64,000 nucleotides of DNA from Halovenus halobia (GTDB taxonomy: Archaea; Halobacteriota; Halobacteria; Halobacteriales; Haloarculaceae), in assembly GCF_051414135.1 (NCBI RefSeq), contig NZ_JBLKOA010000001.1, forward strand, positions 310,001 to 374,000, in the 5' to 3' direction. Below are positions 48,845-57,081 of this stretch, piece after piece. The position numbers and the translations under genes were made by a program. Position 1 is the first letter of the stretch, and each line of letters begins with the position of its first letter. The notes beneath the pieces were generated by a model. The model did not search any database, had not been told where the DNA came from, and was given only the letters and a program-made list of their open reading frames with translations.

Positions 48845-50615
48845 AGCAACAGAATCCGATGTCCGTGAAGACGGCATCATCGAAAGCGTAAGTGGCCCTG
48901 TCGTGACCGCGGTCGATCTGGAAGCGCGGATGAACGACGTCGTCTACGTCGGCAACGAGGGGCTGATGGGCGAAGTTATCGAAATCGAAGGGAACCTGAC
49001 CACAATTCAGGTGTACGAGGAGACTTCCGGGGTTGCTCCGGGTGAACCTGTCGAATCGACGGGTGCGCCACTCTCCGTGGACCTCGGACCGGGCATGCTC
49101 GACTCCATCTACGATGGTGTCCAGCGCCCGCTCGATGTCCTCGAGGAGAAAATGAACTCTGCATTCCTCGACCGTGGGGTCGACGCGCCGGGTATCGACC
49201 TCGAGAAAACGTGGGATTTCACCCCAGAAGTCGAGGAAGGTGACGAAGTCGGTAACGGCGACATCGTCGGCTCTGTGCCGGAGACGCCGAGTATCGACCA
49301 CAAGGTGATGGTTCCGCCGGGAACCCTCGAAGAAGACGAAACCGCAGAGGTCGTCTCAATCGAGTCTGGCGAGTTCAACGTCGAACAGACAGTTGCCGAA
49401 CTCGAAACCGGAGACGAGATTCAGATGCGTCAGGAGTGGCCGGTTCGAGAGGCTCGGCCGACCGAAGAGAAACAGACGCCGACCGAACCGCTGACCTCTG
49501 GGCAGCGAATTCTCGACGGGCTGTTCCCGCTCGCAAAAGGCGGGACGGCCGCGATTCCTGGGCCGTTCGGCTCGGGCAAGACCGTTGCACAGCAGTCACT
49601 CGCGAAGTTCGCAGACGCCGATATCGTCGTCTACATTGGCTGTGGCGAGCGTGGCAACGAGATGACCGAGGTCATCGACGACTTCCCGGACCTGCCGGAC
49701 CCACAGACCGGCAACGCACTGATGGCCCGGACCTGCCTCATCGCCAACACGTCGAACATGCCTGTCGCGGCGCGTGAGTCCTGTGTCTACACGGGAATCA
49801 CCATCGCAGAGCACTACCGCGACATGGGCTACGACGTGGCGCTGATGGCCGACTCCACCTCACGGTGGGCAGAGGCCATGCGAGAGATTTCGAGCCGACT
49901 CGAAGAAATGCCCGGTGAGGAGGGTTACCCAGCATATCTGGCCGCCCGTCTCAGCGAGTTCTACGAGCGAGCCGGTTACTTCGAGAACATCAACGGGACC
50001 GAGGGGTCGGTCTCAGCCATCGGTGCTGTCTCGCCGCCGGGCGGGGACTTCTCGGAGCCAGTCACCCAGAACACGCTGCGGATTGTCAAGACGTTCTGGG
50101 CGCTGGACGCCGACCTGGCCGAGCGACGACACTTCCCGGCGATCAACTGGGACGAATCCTACTCGCTGTACCGCGACCAGCTTGACCCGTGGTTCAAGGA
50201 GAACGTCGCTGACGACTGGCCAGAACAGCGCCAGTGGGCGATTGACGTGCTCGACGAGGAGGGTGAACTGCAGGAGATTGTCCAGCTCGTCGGGAAGGAC
50301 GCGCTGCCGGAGGACCAGCAACTCACCCTCGAGGTGGCTCGCTTCCTGAAGGAGGCGTGGCTCCAGCAGAACGCGCTGCACGATGTGGACCGCTACTGTC
50401 CACCGGAGAAAACCTACCAGATGCTCGGCGCAATCAAGACATTCAACGACGAGGCATTCGACGCACTCGAAGCCGGTGTTCCGGTCGAGGAAATCACCGA
50501 CGTCGACTCGCTGCCGCGGCTGAATCGTATCGGCACCACGCCGGACGACGAAGCCGAGGAGTTCGTCGAGGAACTCGAAGCAGACATCACAGAAGAGCTA
50601 CGCGCACTCTACTAA
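48837..50615 (+). CDS. atpA: A-type ATP synthase catalytic subunit A
   Basis: 592 aa. P-loop GPFGSGKT at about 241-248, the DxxS/R region DSTSRWAEAMRE, and the archaeal A-type non-homologous insert in the N-terminal half. The length matches an intein-free gene. Translation starts 8 bases inside atpF. It is the catalytic subunit for ATP synthesis driven by protons. Confidence 0.97.
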   Translation: MSKATESDVREDGIIESVSGPVVTAVDLEARMNDVVYVGNEGLMGEVIEIEGNLTTIQVYEETSGVAPGEPVESTGAPLSVDLGPGMLDSIYDGVQRPLDVLEEKMNSAFLDRGVDAPGIDLEKTWDFTPEVEEGDEVGNGDIVGSVPETPSIDHKVMVPPGTLEEDETAEVVSIESGEFNVEQTVAELETGDEIQMRQEWPVREARPTEEKQTPTEPLTSGQRILDGLFPLAKGGTAAIPGPFGSGKTVAQQSLAKFADADIVVYIGCGERGNEMTEVIDDFPDLPDPQTGNALMARTCLIANTSNMPVAARESCVYTGITIAEHYRDMGYDVALMADSTSRWAEAMREISSRLEEMPGEEGYPAYLAARLSEFYERAGYFENINGTEGSVSAIGAVSPPGGDFSEPVTQNTLRIVKTFWALDADLAERRHFPAINWDESYSLYRDQLDPWFKENVADDWPEQRQWAIDVLDEEGELQEIVQLVGKDALPEDQQLTLEVARFLKEAWLQQNALHDVDRYCPPEKTYQMLGAIKTFNDEAFDALEAGVPVEEITDVDSLPRLNRIGTTPDDEAEEFVEELEADITEELRALY

Positions 50616-50617
50616 CA

Positions 50618-52030
50618 ATGAAAGAATACCAAACTATCACGGAAATCAGCGGACCGCTGGTCTTCGCCGAAGTCGACGAGCCCGTCGGCTACGACGAGAT
50701 CGTGGAGATCGAGACTGCCGACGGCGAAATCCGCCGTGGACAGGTGCTCGACTCCTCGAGTGGCACCGTTGCCATTCAGACCTTCGAGGGAACCGGCGGC
50801 ATCGACCGCAAGTCCTCGGTTCGATTCCTCGGCGAAACGATGAAAATGCCCGTTACCGAGGACCTGCTCGGACGGGTGCTCGACGGCTCTGGGAACCCAA
50901 TCGACGACGGCCCGGATATCGTTCCGGACGAGCGTCGTGACATTGTCGGTGCAGCAATCAACCCATACTCCCGGGAGTATCCCGAGGAGTTCATCCAGAC
51001 TGGTGTGTCGGCCATCGACGGCATGAACACGCTGGTTCGAGGCCAGAAGCTCCCGATTTTCTCGGGTTCGGGCCTTCCGCACAACGACCTCGCACTCCAG
51101 ATTGCCCGACAGGCAACTGTCCCAGAGGACGCCGGCGAGGACGAAGAGGAAAGCGAGTTCGCAGTCATCTTCGGCGCAATGGGAATCACCGCCGAAGAAG
51201 CAAACGAGTTCATGGACGACTTCGAGCGTACGGGCGCACTCGAACGCTCGGTCGTCTTCATGAACCTCGCGGACGACCCTGCAGTCGAGCGGACGGTCAC
51301 GCCGCGACTCGCACTCACCACCGCGGAGTATCTCGCCTTCGACAAAGGGTATCACGTGCTGGTCATCCTGACGGACATGACCAACTACTGTGAGGCCCTG
51401 CGTGAGATCGGTGCGGCACGCGAGGAGGTTCCGGGCCGACGTGGTTACCCCGGTTACATGTACACCGACCTTGCGTCGCTGTACGAGCGGGCCGGTCGAA
51501 TCAAGGGCGAGGATGGCTCTGTCACCCAGATCCCAATCCTGACGATGCCCAGCGACGACATCACGCACCCGATTCCGGACCTGACAGGCTACATCACGGA
51601 GGGCCAGATTATGGTCGACCGTGACCTCAACAGTCAGGGTGTCCAGCCGCCGGTCAACGTCCTGCCCAGCCTCTCACGGCTGATGGACGACGGGATTGGC
51701 GAGGGACTGACCCGTGGCGACCACGGTGGCGTCTCTGACCAAATTTACGCCGCCTACGCCGAGGGTGAGGACCTTCGTGATCTGGTCAACATCGTCGGTC
51801 GCGAAGCACTCTCCGAGCGAGACAACAAGTATCTCGACTTCGCGGACCGCTTCGAAGAAGAGTTCGTCCAGCAGGGGTACGACACCAACCGCGACATCGA
51901 CGAGACGCTCAACGTCGGGTGGGACCTGCTCTCGATGCTCCCAAAAGACGAACTCAACCGTGTCGACGAGGAGAACATCGAGAAATACTACACCGAAGAC
52001 GAGTCGGTCGAAGTCACTGCCGACGACTGA
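50618..52030 (+). CDS. atpB: A-type ATP synthase subunit B
   Basis: 470 aa from ATG 50618, two bases after the atpA stop. The family is alpha-like, non-catalytic; no Walker A is present. Visible: MKEYQTITEISGPLVF and the conserved SGLPHNDLALQIARQA region. The end is acidic. The operon ends here without atpD: the next genes are on the minus strand. Confidence 0.96.
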   Translation: MKEYQTITEISGPLVFAEVDEPVGYDEIVEIETADGEIRRGQVLDSSSGTVAIQTFEGTGGIDRKSSVRFLGETMKMPVTEDLLGRVLDGSGNPIDDGPDIVPDERRDIVGAAINPYSREYPEEFIQTGVSAIDGMNTLVRGQKLPIFSGSGLPHNDLALQIARQATVPEDAGEDEEESEFAVIFGAMGITAEEANEFMDDFERTGALERSVVFMNLADDPAVERTVTPRLALTTAEYLAFDKGYHVLVILTDMTNYCEALREIGAAREEVPGRRGYPGYMYTDLASLYERAGRIKGEDGSVTQIPILTMPSDDITHPIPDLTGYITEGQIMVDRDLNSQGVQPPVNVLPSLSRLMDDGIGEGLTRGDHGGVSDQIYAAYAEGEDLRDLVNIVGREALSERDNKYLDFADRFEEEFVQQGYDTNRDIDETLNVGWDLLSMLPKDELNRVDEENIEKYYTEDESVEVTADD

Positions 52031-52041
52031 CCGGCGCTTTC

Positions 52042-52302
52042 TTATTCGGCTCGGATTCGCCACGTCGTTCCGTTTGTGTATCCCCACTTCTCGATTGTCA
52101 GTCCGACTGCCGAGTTCTGTAGTTTCGCCATCATCGCACCGACCTCCTTCGACGAGAGGTCGATGTCCTGCGCGATAAACCGACTCTTGAGGTAGGATTC
52201 GCTCTCGACCTCGTTGTCGAGATACGCGAGCAACTGTCGAGCTTTCGGCGTGAGCGCTTCGTCGTCGGAGGCATCTGTCTTTGCTGCGTTGTGGGAGGGC
52301 AT
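52042..52302 (-). CDS. Small conserved haloarchaeal wHTH-like protein
   Basis: 86 aa from ATG 52302 (MPSHNAAKTDASDD). The rest is a compact helical-beta unit: LTPKARQLLAYLDNEV, KSRFIAQDIDLSSKEVGAMMAKL (an HTH-like pair), then WGYTNGTTWRIRAE as a wing. It probably belongs to a haloarchaeal DUF family (DUF7123, from memory). Convergent with atpB. It could bind DNA, but no target is evident. Confidence 0.68.
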   Translation of the reverse strand: MPSHNAAKTDASDDEALTPKARQLLAYLDNEVESESYLKSRFIAQDIDLSSKEVGAMMAKLQNSAVGLTIEKWGYTNGTTWRIRAE

Positions 52303-52304
52303 TG

Positions 52305-52517
52305 TTAGTTCAGATGTCGTCGTCCGGCAAGGAGGCACAGCACGTTCAGCGTCACGAGTACTGCCAGCGTCGGGAGTTTCAGCTGTTCGTCGAGACCGTA
52401 GAGGACGGGGAGGTACGTCGCGGGAAGGAAGACCGTCCCCCAGAAGCCAATCCGCTCGGCGGCGCCGAAGGCGGCACGCGAGAGCACGGTAGAAGCGGGA
52501 CCAATTCGCTCGTTCAT
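52305..52517 (-). CDS. Small two-helix membrane protein
   Basis: 70 aa with hydrophobic segments at about residues 25-40 and 48-65. It lies immediately upstream of the 86-residue gene, 2 bp apart, so both probably share an operon. No motif recognised. Confidence 0.62.
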   Translation of the reverse strand: MNERIGPASTVLSRAAFGAAERIGFWGTVFLPATYLPVLYGLDEQLKLPTLAVLVTLNVLCLLAGRRHLN

Positions 52518-52641
52518 ACGTACAACACCGTTCCCCGATTAAAAGGGGCTCACGGAGACTCAAACAGTCCTTTGACGGTTCACGATTCCCGCAACTACCT
52601 CGCCAAAACTGTGATTCCCTCTGTCGTCGACAGTCGAGTAT

Positions 52642-52950
52642 ATGTCGACCGACACACACCCACCGCCGGATTCCGAGCCGTGGACAAATCCTGATTACTG
52701 CCCATTCTGTGCCGCGGAACTCACCGACCCCGGCGCAGGATTCATGGACCACCTCGACGAGGCCCCGACCTGCCAGAGGCGGTTCGACGAGTGGCTTGTC
52801 CGGATTCGCGACGATATGAGTGGGGCGGGTAAATCAGACTCAGGACCACTCGAAGCCTGTTGGCTGTGCTGGTGGAGTAAGCGGACTCCGGGGCAACCCC
52901 GACTCGGGGTCGGGGTCGTTGTACACTCCCGGCGCGACGTCGTTCGGTGA
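52642..52950 (+). CDS. Small zinc-finger protein with an antisense-read tail
   Basis: 102 aa. The first about 58 residues (DYCPFCAAEL, GFMDHLDEAPTCQRRFDEWL) look like a compact Cys2-His-Cys zinc-finger protein (possibly the haloarchaeal DUF7501 family, from memory). From about codon 60 (SGAGKSDSGPLEAC) the frame continues 42 codons over the 3' end of the gene on the other strand. A one-base change in GGGGCGGGTAA would put a TAA stop at codon 62, so the tail may be a frameshift artefact. Confidence 0.55.
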   Translation: MSTDTHPPPDSEPWTNPDYCPFCAAELTDPGAGFMDHLDEAPTCQRRFDEWLVRIRDDMSGAGKSDSGPLEACWLCWWSKRTPGQPRLGVGVVVHSRRDVVR

Positions 52951-53892
52951 GTTGGGGTAAAATAGCGAGGCCAGCGCGTGGAGGTGTTGTCGACCGACAC
53001 CCAGCTCGAACTGACCGCCGCCGTACATCCTAATCGAGCGCTCTCGGCAGTACTCGATAGTCGCTAACACGGACTCGACCGAGCCGAACCGAGAGGGCTT
53101 GATGTTGAGCCACTCTGGCTCGAACGGCAGGTTCTCGACGCTCCCGACCCCAGTAATTATCGCATCCCAGGAGACACGGTCCTCCTCACCGTCGAACAGC
53201 GGTCGTGTCTCTGGCGTGAGGTCGGGGTCTTCGATGACAGCCTCCGGGAACGCTTCAAGCAACATCGCGTACAGCTCCGGGTCGCCAGACTGGTCGACAT
53301 CAGTTCCTTCGTAGGTGCCTTTGAGGTCGAGCGTCCGGACGGCACCAGTCGCTGCGAGGTGGTCGACAATCTCCTGGGTCCACTCCGAGGTTGGGTCGAG
53401 TTTGAACTCGATATCTGGATTGTCTGCGAGAAGGTTGTCGACGCGGTCGGTCGTCGGTGGCTCGCCGAGGCGCGTACTCGCGATGAACCGAACTGAGTCG
53501 TACTCCTGGCCCAGTTGTGTCGCGAGGTCGGTTCCGGCCTGTGTTAGCGCGAGGTCCAGCGCGGCGCTCTCGAATCCCCACCGGCGATAGGAGCGGTAGA
53601 TGTCGTCTTTGGGTGGGTCGCCGACGAAGAGGTCGGTCTCGCCGATGAGTTCGGAAACGTCCGCGAACGTCTCGACGTTCTCAAGCGGCAGGTCTGGCGG
53701 GTCGTCGACGAGTTCGTAGTGTGGCTCGCTGTCGTAGGTTACGTCCTCGCCGCGGCCTGTCTCGCCGTCGCCGTGGAGCGAAATCACTGTCGAGGTGCGG
53801 ACGAAGTCACTGGAGGTATCACGTTCGAGGAGTTCGAGGTCGTAGTCATCTAATTGCAGACCAAGGTCAGAAATGTGGTCATATAGCGTCAT
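52840..53892 (-). CDS. Enolase-superfamily protein
   Basis: 350 aa. C-terminal TIM-barrel ligands of enolase-superfamily members: Asp in TLDLKGTYEG, Glu in AVIEDPDLT, Asp in VSWDAIITG, and Lys in LNIKPSRFG. The length and the absence of typical glutamate-mutase-pathway neighbours argue against methylaspartate ammonia-lyase (about 410 aa). It could be a dipeptide epimerase- or racemase-like enzyme; the substrate is open. Convergent with the zinc-finger gene, overlapping its 3' part. Confidence 0.74.
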   Translation of the reverse strand: MTLYDHISDLGLQLDDYDLELLERDTSSDFVRTSTVISLHGDGETGRGEDVTYDSEPHYELVDDPPDLPLENVETFADVSELIGETDLFVGDPPKDDIYRSYRRWGFESAALDLALTQAGTDLATQLGQEYDSVRFIASTRLGEPPTTDRVDNLLADNPDIEFKLDPTSEWTQEIVDHLAATGAVRTLDLKGTYEGTDVDQSGDPELYAMLLEAFPEAVIEDPDLTPETRPLFDGEEDRVSWDAIITGVGSVENLPFEPEWLNIKPSRFGSVESVLATIEYCRERSIRMYGGGQFELGVGRQHLHALASLFYPNSPNDVAPGVYNDPDPESGLPRSPLTPPAQPTGFEWS

Positions 53893-53923
53893 ACTACAAC
53901 TCTACCACGCAGGACTGTAAAGC

Positions 53924-54733
53924 TCAGTACAGTTCGTCGAGTTCCTCGGCGACGTGGCTGTGTTCGTCTGCCGGGAACTCTCCGTCTTCGACGGCGTCGA
54001 CGTACTCGCCGATTGCGGCGGACATCTCCTCGCGGACATTTCCGAAGGACTTGGCAAACGGTGGTGTCCGGTCGGAGAGGCCGAGAATATCGTTGATGAC
54101 GAGCACCTGTCCGTCGCAGTCCGAGCCAGCCCCGATACCGATGGTCGGAATCGAGAGCTCGTCAGTGATCTCGGCGGCCAGATTCGACGGGATGTGTTCG
54201 AGAATGCAGGCGAATGCGCCGGCCGCTTCGTGTTCGCGCGCGAGTCGTGCGATTCGCTTGGCCGCTTCTGGGTCCGTCCCCTGCCGGGTGTATCCGGTCT
54301 GGTTGACGCTCTGTGGTGTCAGTCCGACGTGTGCCACGACGGGAATTCCGATGTCGGTCAGTCGTTCGGTCAACTCGATCGTGTGCTCACCGCTCTCGAT
54401 TTTGACCGCGTTGGCCCCTTCCTCTTTGACCATCCGGCCGCAGTTCTCGACGCTCGTCTGGAGGTCCGTCCCAAAGGAGAGAAATGGCATATCTGCGACG
54501 ACGAGTGTGTCATCTGTCCCGCGTGCGACCGCGCCCGTACGCGAGGCAACCTCTTCGACAGTGACAGGGAGGGTGTCGTCGTAGCCCAGCACAGCGTTGC
54601 CCATGCTGTCGCCGATCAGCGCGATATCGACGCCAGCCTCCTCGACCAGCGTCGCGGTGACGGCGTCGTAGGCTGTCACCATGGTGATCGGTTCCCCGCC
54701 GGGACTCGCTCGAATCTCCTGCACGCTTGGCAT
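53924..54733 (-). CDS. panB: 3-methyl-2-oxobutanoate hydroxymethyltransferase
   Basis: 269 aa, first committed enzyme of pantothenate/CoA synthesis. Typical parts: TMVTAYDAVTATLVEEAGVD, IALIGDSMGN, ADMPFLSF, VKIESGE (catalytic/metal-binding regions) and VAHVGLTPQS. Start ATG 54733. No other pan gene is adjacent. Confidence 0.93.
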   Translation of the reverse strand: MPSVQEIRASPGGEPITMVTAYDAVTATLVEEAGVDIALIGDSMGNAVLGYDDTLPVTVEEVASRTGAVARGTDDTLVVADMPFLSFGTDLQTSVENCGRMVKEEGANAVKIESGEHTIELTERLTDIGIPVVAHVGLTPQSVNQTGYTRQGTDPEAAKRIARLAREHEAAGAFACILEHIPSNLAAEITDELSIPTIGIGAGSDCDGQVLVINDILGLSDRTPPFAKSFGNVREEMSAAIGEYVDAVEDGEFPADEHSHVAEELDELY

Positions 54734-54820
54734 ACTCGGAATTTTCTCCGACAGAATATATGTGCTTGGGAGCGGCCCGAAACCACCAGTTGCTTATCGC
54801 CCCCTGTCCTAGCGGCAGTT

Positions 54821-55117
54821 GTGAGCCCAGAGGTACGCACGTCAGACCCCGATGGAGTCGACTACGGGTGGGTAATGCAGGTGACGTTCATCTCGACGAT
54901 TTTCATCGGCACGCCTGTCGTGACGATTCTCTCGGTGTTTGCTGAGTTGCCTACGTGGCCTGACCGGGCACTGTTCGCGGTCAGGGTCGGGGCCGTGATC
55001 TGGCTCGTAACCCTACTGGCGACCTACACGTACGCCAGTCGCTACCGTGACACTGACAGCGAGGCGGACGAAGAAGAGACAGAGTCGGCCGACGGTGGGG
55101 CCACGTCCGGGAAGTAG
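54821..55117 (+). CDS. Small two-helix membrane protein with acidic tail
   Basis: 98 aa from GTG 54821 (SPEVRTSDPDGVDYGWV). Two hydrophobic segments at about residues 20-40 and 48-68, then a strongly acidic C-terminal tail. The long upstream frame runs antisense to panB and is not real. It resembles a haloarchaeal membrane family (DUF5822-like, from memory). Divergent from panB by about 90 bp. Confidence 0.66.
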   Translation: MSPEVRTSDPDGVDYGWVMQVTFISTIFIGTPVVTILSVFAELPTWPDRALFAVRVGAVIWLVTLLATYTYASRYRDTDSEADEEETESADGGATSGK

Positions 55118-55156
55118 CAGGGCAGTCTTATTTACCTCTCGTACCTAGCACAGGCA

Positions 55157-55573
55157 ATGGGTACGGCACGACGGCGAGCACTGTGGGTGGATTTTTCCCT
55201 CGGGTTCGCTGCAGTTGTCTTCGGCGTCTTGGCTCGGGGGACGCCACGCTCGCTCGATGGAATGCTCATCGCTGGAACAGGACTGTTCGCCTTCGTCACC
55301 ACGCTGTACGTCGCAGAACACACTCGCGTTCTCGCATTCATCAACAGAACCAGGCCGATGTCACTCGTGCTCGCCTGCGCTATGTTCACCGCTGTTGGCG
55401 TGGCCTTGCTCGTCGGACAGGGTGTCGTCGCGACGCCGTCGGCAACGCTGCTGTTTGGAATGGGTTTCGGATTTGTTCTCTATCGCGTCCGATTCGGTGT
55501 GACTGGGCCGCTCCCAGACCGCAGACTCGAACAGGCACGCCTCTGGGGGTCACCGCCTGAACGCCAGCCCTGA
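55157..55573 (+). CDS. Four-helix membrane protein
   Basis: 138 aa with hydrophobic segments at about residues 8-25, 31-50, 66-86 and 93-112. No motif recognised. It is followed by the left flank of the TnpB element, 46-80 bp away. It lies 39 bp downstream of the preceding gene on the same strand. Confidence 0.65.
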   Translation: MGTARRRALWVDFSLGFAAVVFGVLARGTPRSLDGMLIAGTGLFAFVTTLYVAEHTRVLAFINRTRPMSLVLACAMFTAVGVALLVGQGVVATPSATLLFGMGFGFVLYRVRFGVTGPLPDRRLEQARLWGSPPERQP

Positions 55574-55636
55574 GCGGTTGTAGTTCGCAAATCTGAATCA
55601 GCGGCTGCGGGTCCTATCTTGATTCAGCGAGAGAAT

Positions 55637-55654
55637 CCCGCCGTTCACGGCGGG
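55637..55654. repeat. Left-end hairpin of the TnpB element
   Basis: An 18-base palindromic stem CCCGCC-GTTCAC-GGCGGG; the sequence is similar to the right-end hairpin. Confidence 0.6.
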
Positions 55655-55759
55655 AGTGAATCGCGTCAACTCTGGTGAAATACCGACACTGTTTCTGCTG
55701 ACAGGATATTCAACACTTGAATCGCAACCGTTAAATCACTCTGCTATCATGGGCTATGT

Positions 55760-57016
55760 GTGGTGAATCTGGTCACGACACGTACCATCACCGCGTCACT
55801 CACGAACGACCGTGAGGGTATTGTCTGTGACTTCGATTCACTTGGTCGTTCTGGCAGTAAGATCTTCAACGTTGCTCGGTGGACAATCAGCCGCATCTGG
55901 GATCATACCGGAGAAATTCCAGATGAAGGTCCGCTGAAGTCCTACATGAAAAACCAACGGTGCTGGAAAGATTTGAACTCGCAGTCAAGTCAGGCAATCG
56001 TAGAAGAATTGTCTGGCGCTTTCCAGTCATGGTACAAACAAGACGACCCAGACGCTAACCCACCGGGCTACCGCAAAGACGGTGATGAACGACCACGCTC
56101 AACTGTTACGTTCAAAGAAGACGGCTTTAAACTCGACACGAAACACCAACAGGTCCGCCTCTCCAAGGGCAAGAACTTGAAAGACGGATGGAGTGATTTC
56201 ATCATTTGTGAATATGAAACCGGACCAGACGTTGACCTGACCGACGTAGAAGACGTACAACAGGTCCGCATCGTCTGGAACGGCGACCACTGGGAACTGC
56301 ATTTCGTCTGCAAAGTCAGTATTGACGCCGCTGATTCCTCAAGTGAGAAGACAGCTGGTGTTGATCTCGGCATCTGCAACACGGCGGCTGTCTCTGTCGG
56401 TGACGAAACACTGCTGTATCCGGGCAACGCCCTGAAAGAAGACGCTCACTACTTTCGGCAGGAAGAGTACGGCACGGAAGGTGAGAACGGTCCCAGTAAC
56501 CATGCTGACTGGGCACGACAGAAGAAATCCCGACGACAAACTCACTTTCTGCACGCCCTCTCGAAAGACATTATTGAGCAGTGCGCTTCCCGTAATGTTG
56601 GCACGATAGCGGTTGGTCATCCGAAGAACATTCGAGCTGATGAAGATTGGGGCAGGCACGGGAACAAACGCCTGCACGACTGGGCGTTTGACACACTGCT
56701 CAGTCACATTGAGTACAAGGCTGAAGAACGTGGGATTGAGGTTGAGCGGGTTGATGAGTACGAACTGGCTACGTCAATAACCTGCTGTGGGTGCGGTATG
56801 AAAGCCGATTCGAACCGTGTTGAGCGTGGCTTGTACGTCTGTGAGGAGTGTGAATTAGTTGCGAATAGTGATTTGAATGCGGCTGAGAATATGCGAGTGA
56901 CGGTAACTCCGAGTCCTGCGAAGGATAGGAGTAACGGCTGTCTGGCCCAGCCATCGGTCCGCCTGTTCGAGAAATCAACGGGTGAGATACTCCCACAAGA
57001 ACAGGTCCGACGGTAA
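55760..57016 (+). CDS. tnpB: RNA-guided endonuclease TnpB-family protein (IS605 OrfB)
   Basis: 418 aa from GTG 55760. RuvC-I Asp202 in AGVDLGICN, C-terminal zinc motif CCGCG...CEEC, and RuvC-III Asp371 in NSDLNAAEN. The segment where RuvC-II Glu is expected reads TIAVGHPKNIR, with Gly286 instead. Conserved blocks WARQKKSRRQTHFLH and HDWAFDTLL are intact. TnpB cleaves DNA guided by an RNA from the element's right end. A GTG start with a second GTG at 55763 is possible. Confidence 0.85.
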   Translation: MVNLVTTRTITASLTNDREGIVCDFDSLGRSGSKIFNVARWTISRIWDHTGEIPDEGPLKSYMKNQRCWKDLNSQSSQAIVEELSGAFQSWYKQDDPDANPPGYRKDGDERPRSTVTFKEDGFKLDTKHQQVRLSKGKNLKDGWSDFIICEYETGPDVDLTDVEDVQQVRIVWNGDHWELHFVCKVSIDAADSSSEKTAGVDLGICNTAAVSVGDETLLYPGNALKEDAHYFRQEEYGTEGENGPSNHADWARQKKSRRQTHFLHALSKDIIEQCASRNVGTIAVGHPKNIRADEDWGRHGNKRLHDWAFDTLLSHIEYKAEERGIEVERVDEYELATSITCCGCGMKADSNRVERGLYVCEECELVANSDLNAAENMRVTVTPSPAKDRSNGCLAQPSVRLFEKSTGEILPQEQVRR

Positions 57017-57055
57017 ACCGGTAAATATCCCAACGCTTCGGTGCGGTTCGGGAAG

Positions 57056-57081
57056 CCCCGTCGTTCACGACGGGGAGGAGG
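57056..57081 (+). ncRNA. Right-end hairpin of the TnpB element, candidate guide-RNA scaffold end
   Basis: GGAAGCCCCG-TCGTTCACGA-CGGGGAGGAGG: an 8-bp hairpin at the 3' boundary. The sequence after it is the end of pstA, so in an IS605 system the guide would come from the pstA-side flank. No experimental support. Confidence 0.45.

Larger units (their letters stand above)
55593..57081 (+). mobile_element. IS605-type, TnpB-only element (boundaries approximate)
   Basis: A tnpB gene without tnpA is flanked by related hairpins: CCCGCC-GTTCAC-GGCGGG on the left (55637-55654) and CCCCGTCG-TTCA-CGACGGGG on the right (57056-57075). A TTGAT sequence at 55619-55623 could be a transposon-adjacent motif at the left end. 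An inverted repeat CTGAATCA/TGATTCAG lies at 55593-55627. The right end abuts the 3' end of pstA. In IS605 elements the right-end hairpin closes the guide RNA. Confidence 0.7.

Noticed and set aside
52840..53892. Methylaspartate ammonia-lyase
   Set aside because: The protein is too short and lacks the typical N-terminus; only general enolase-superfamily ligands are visible.
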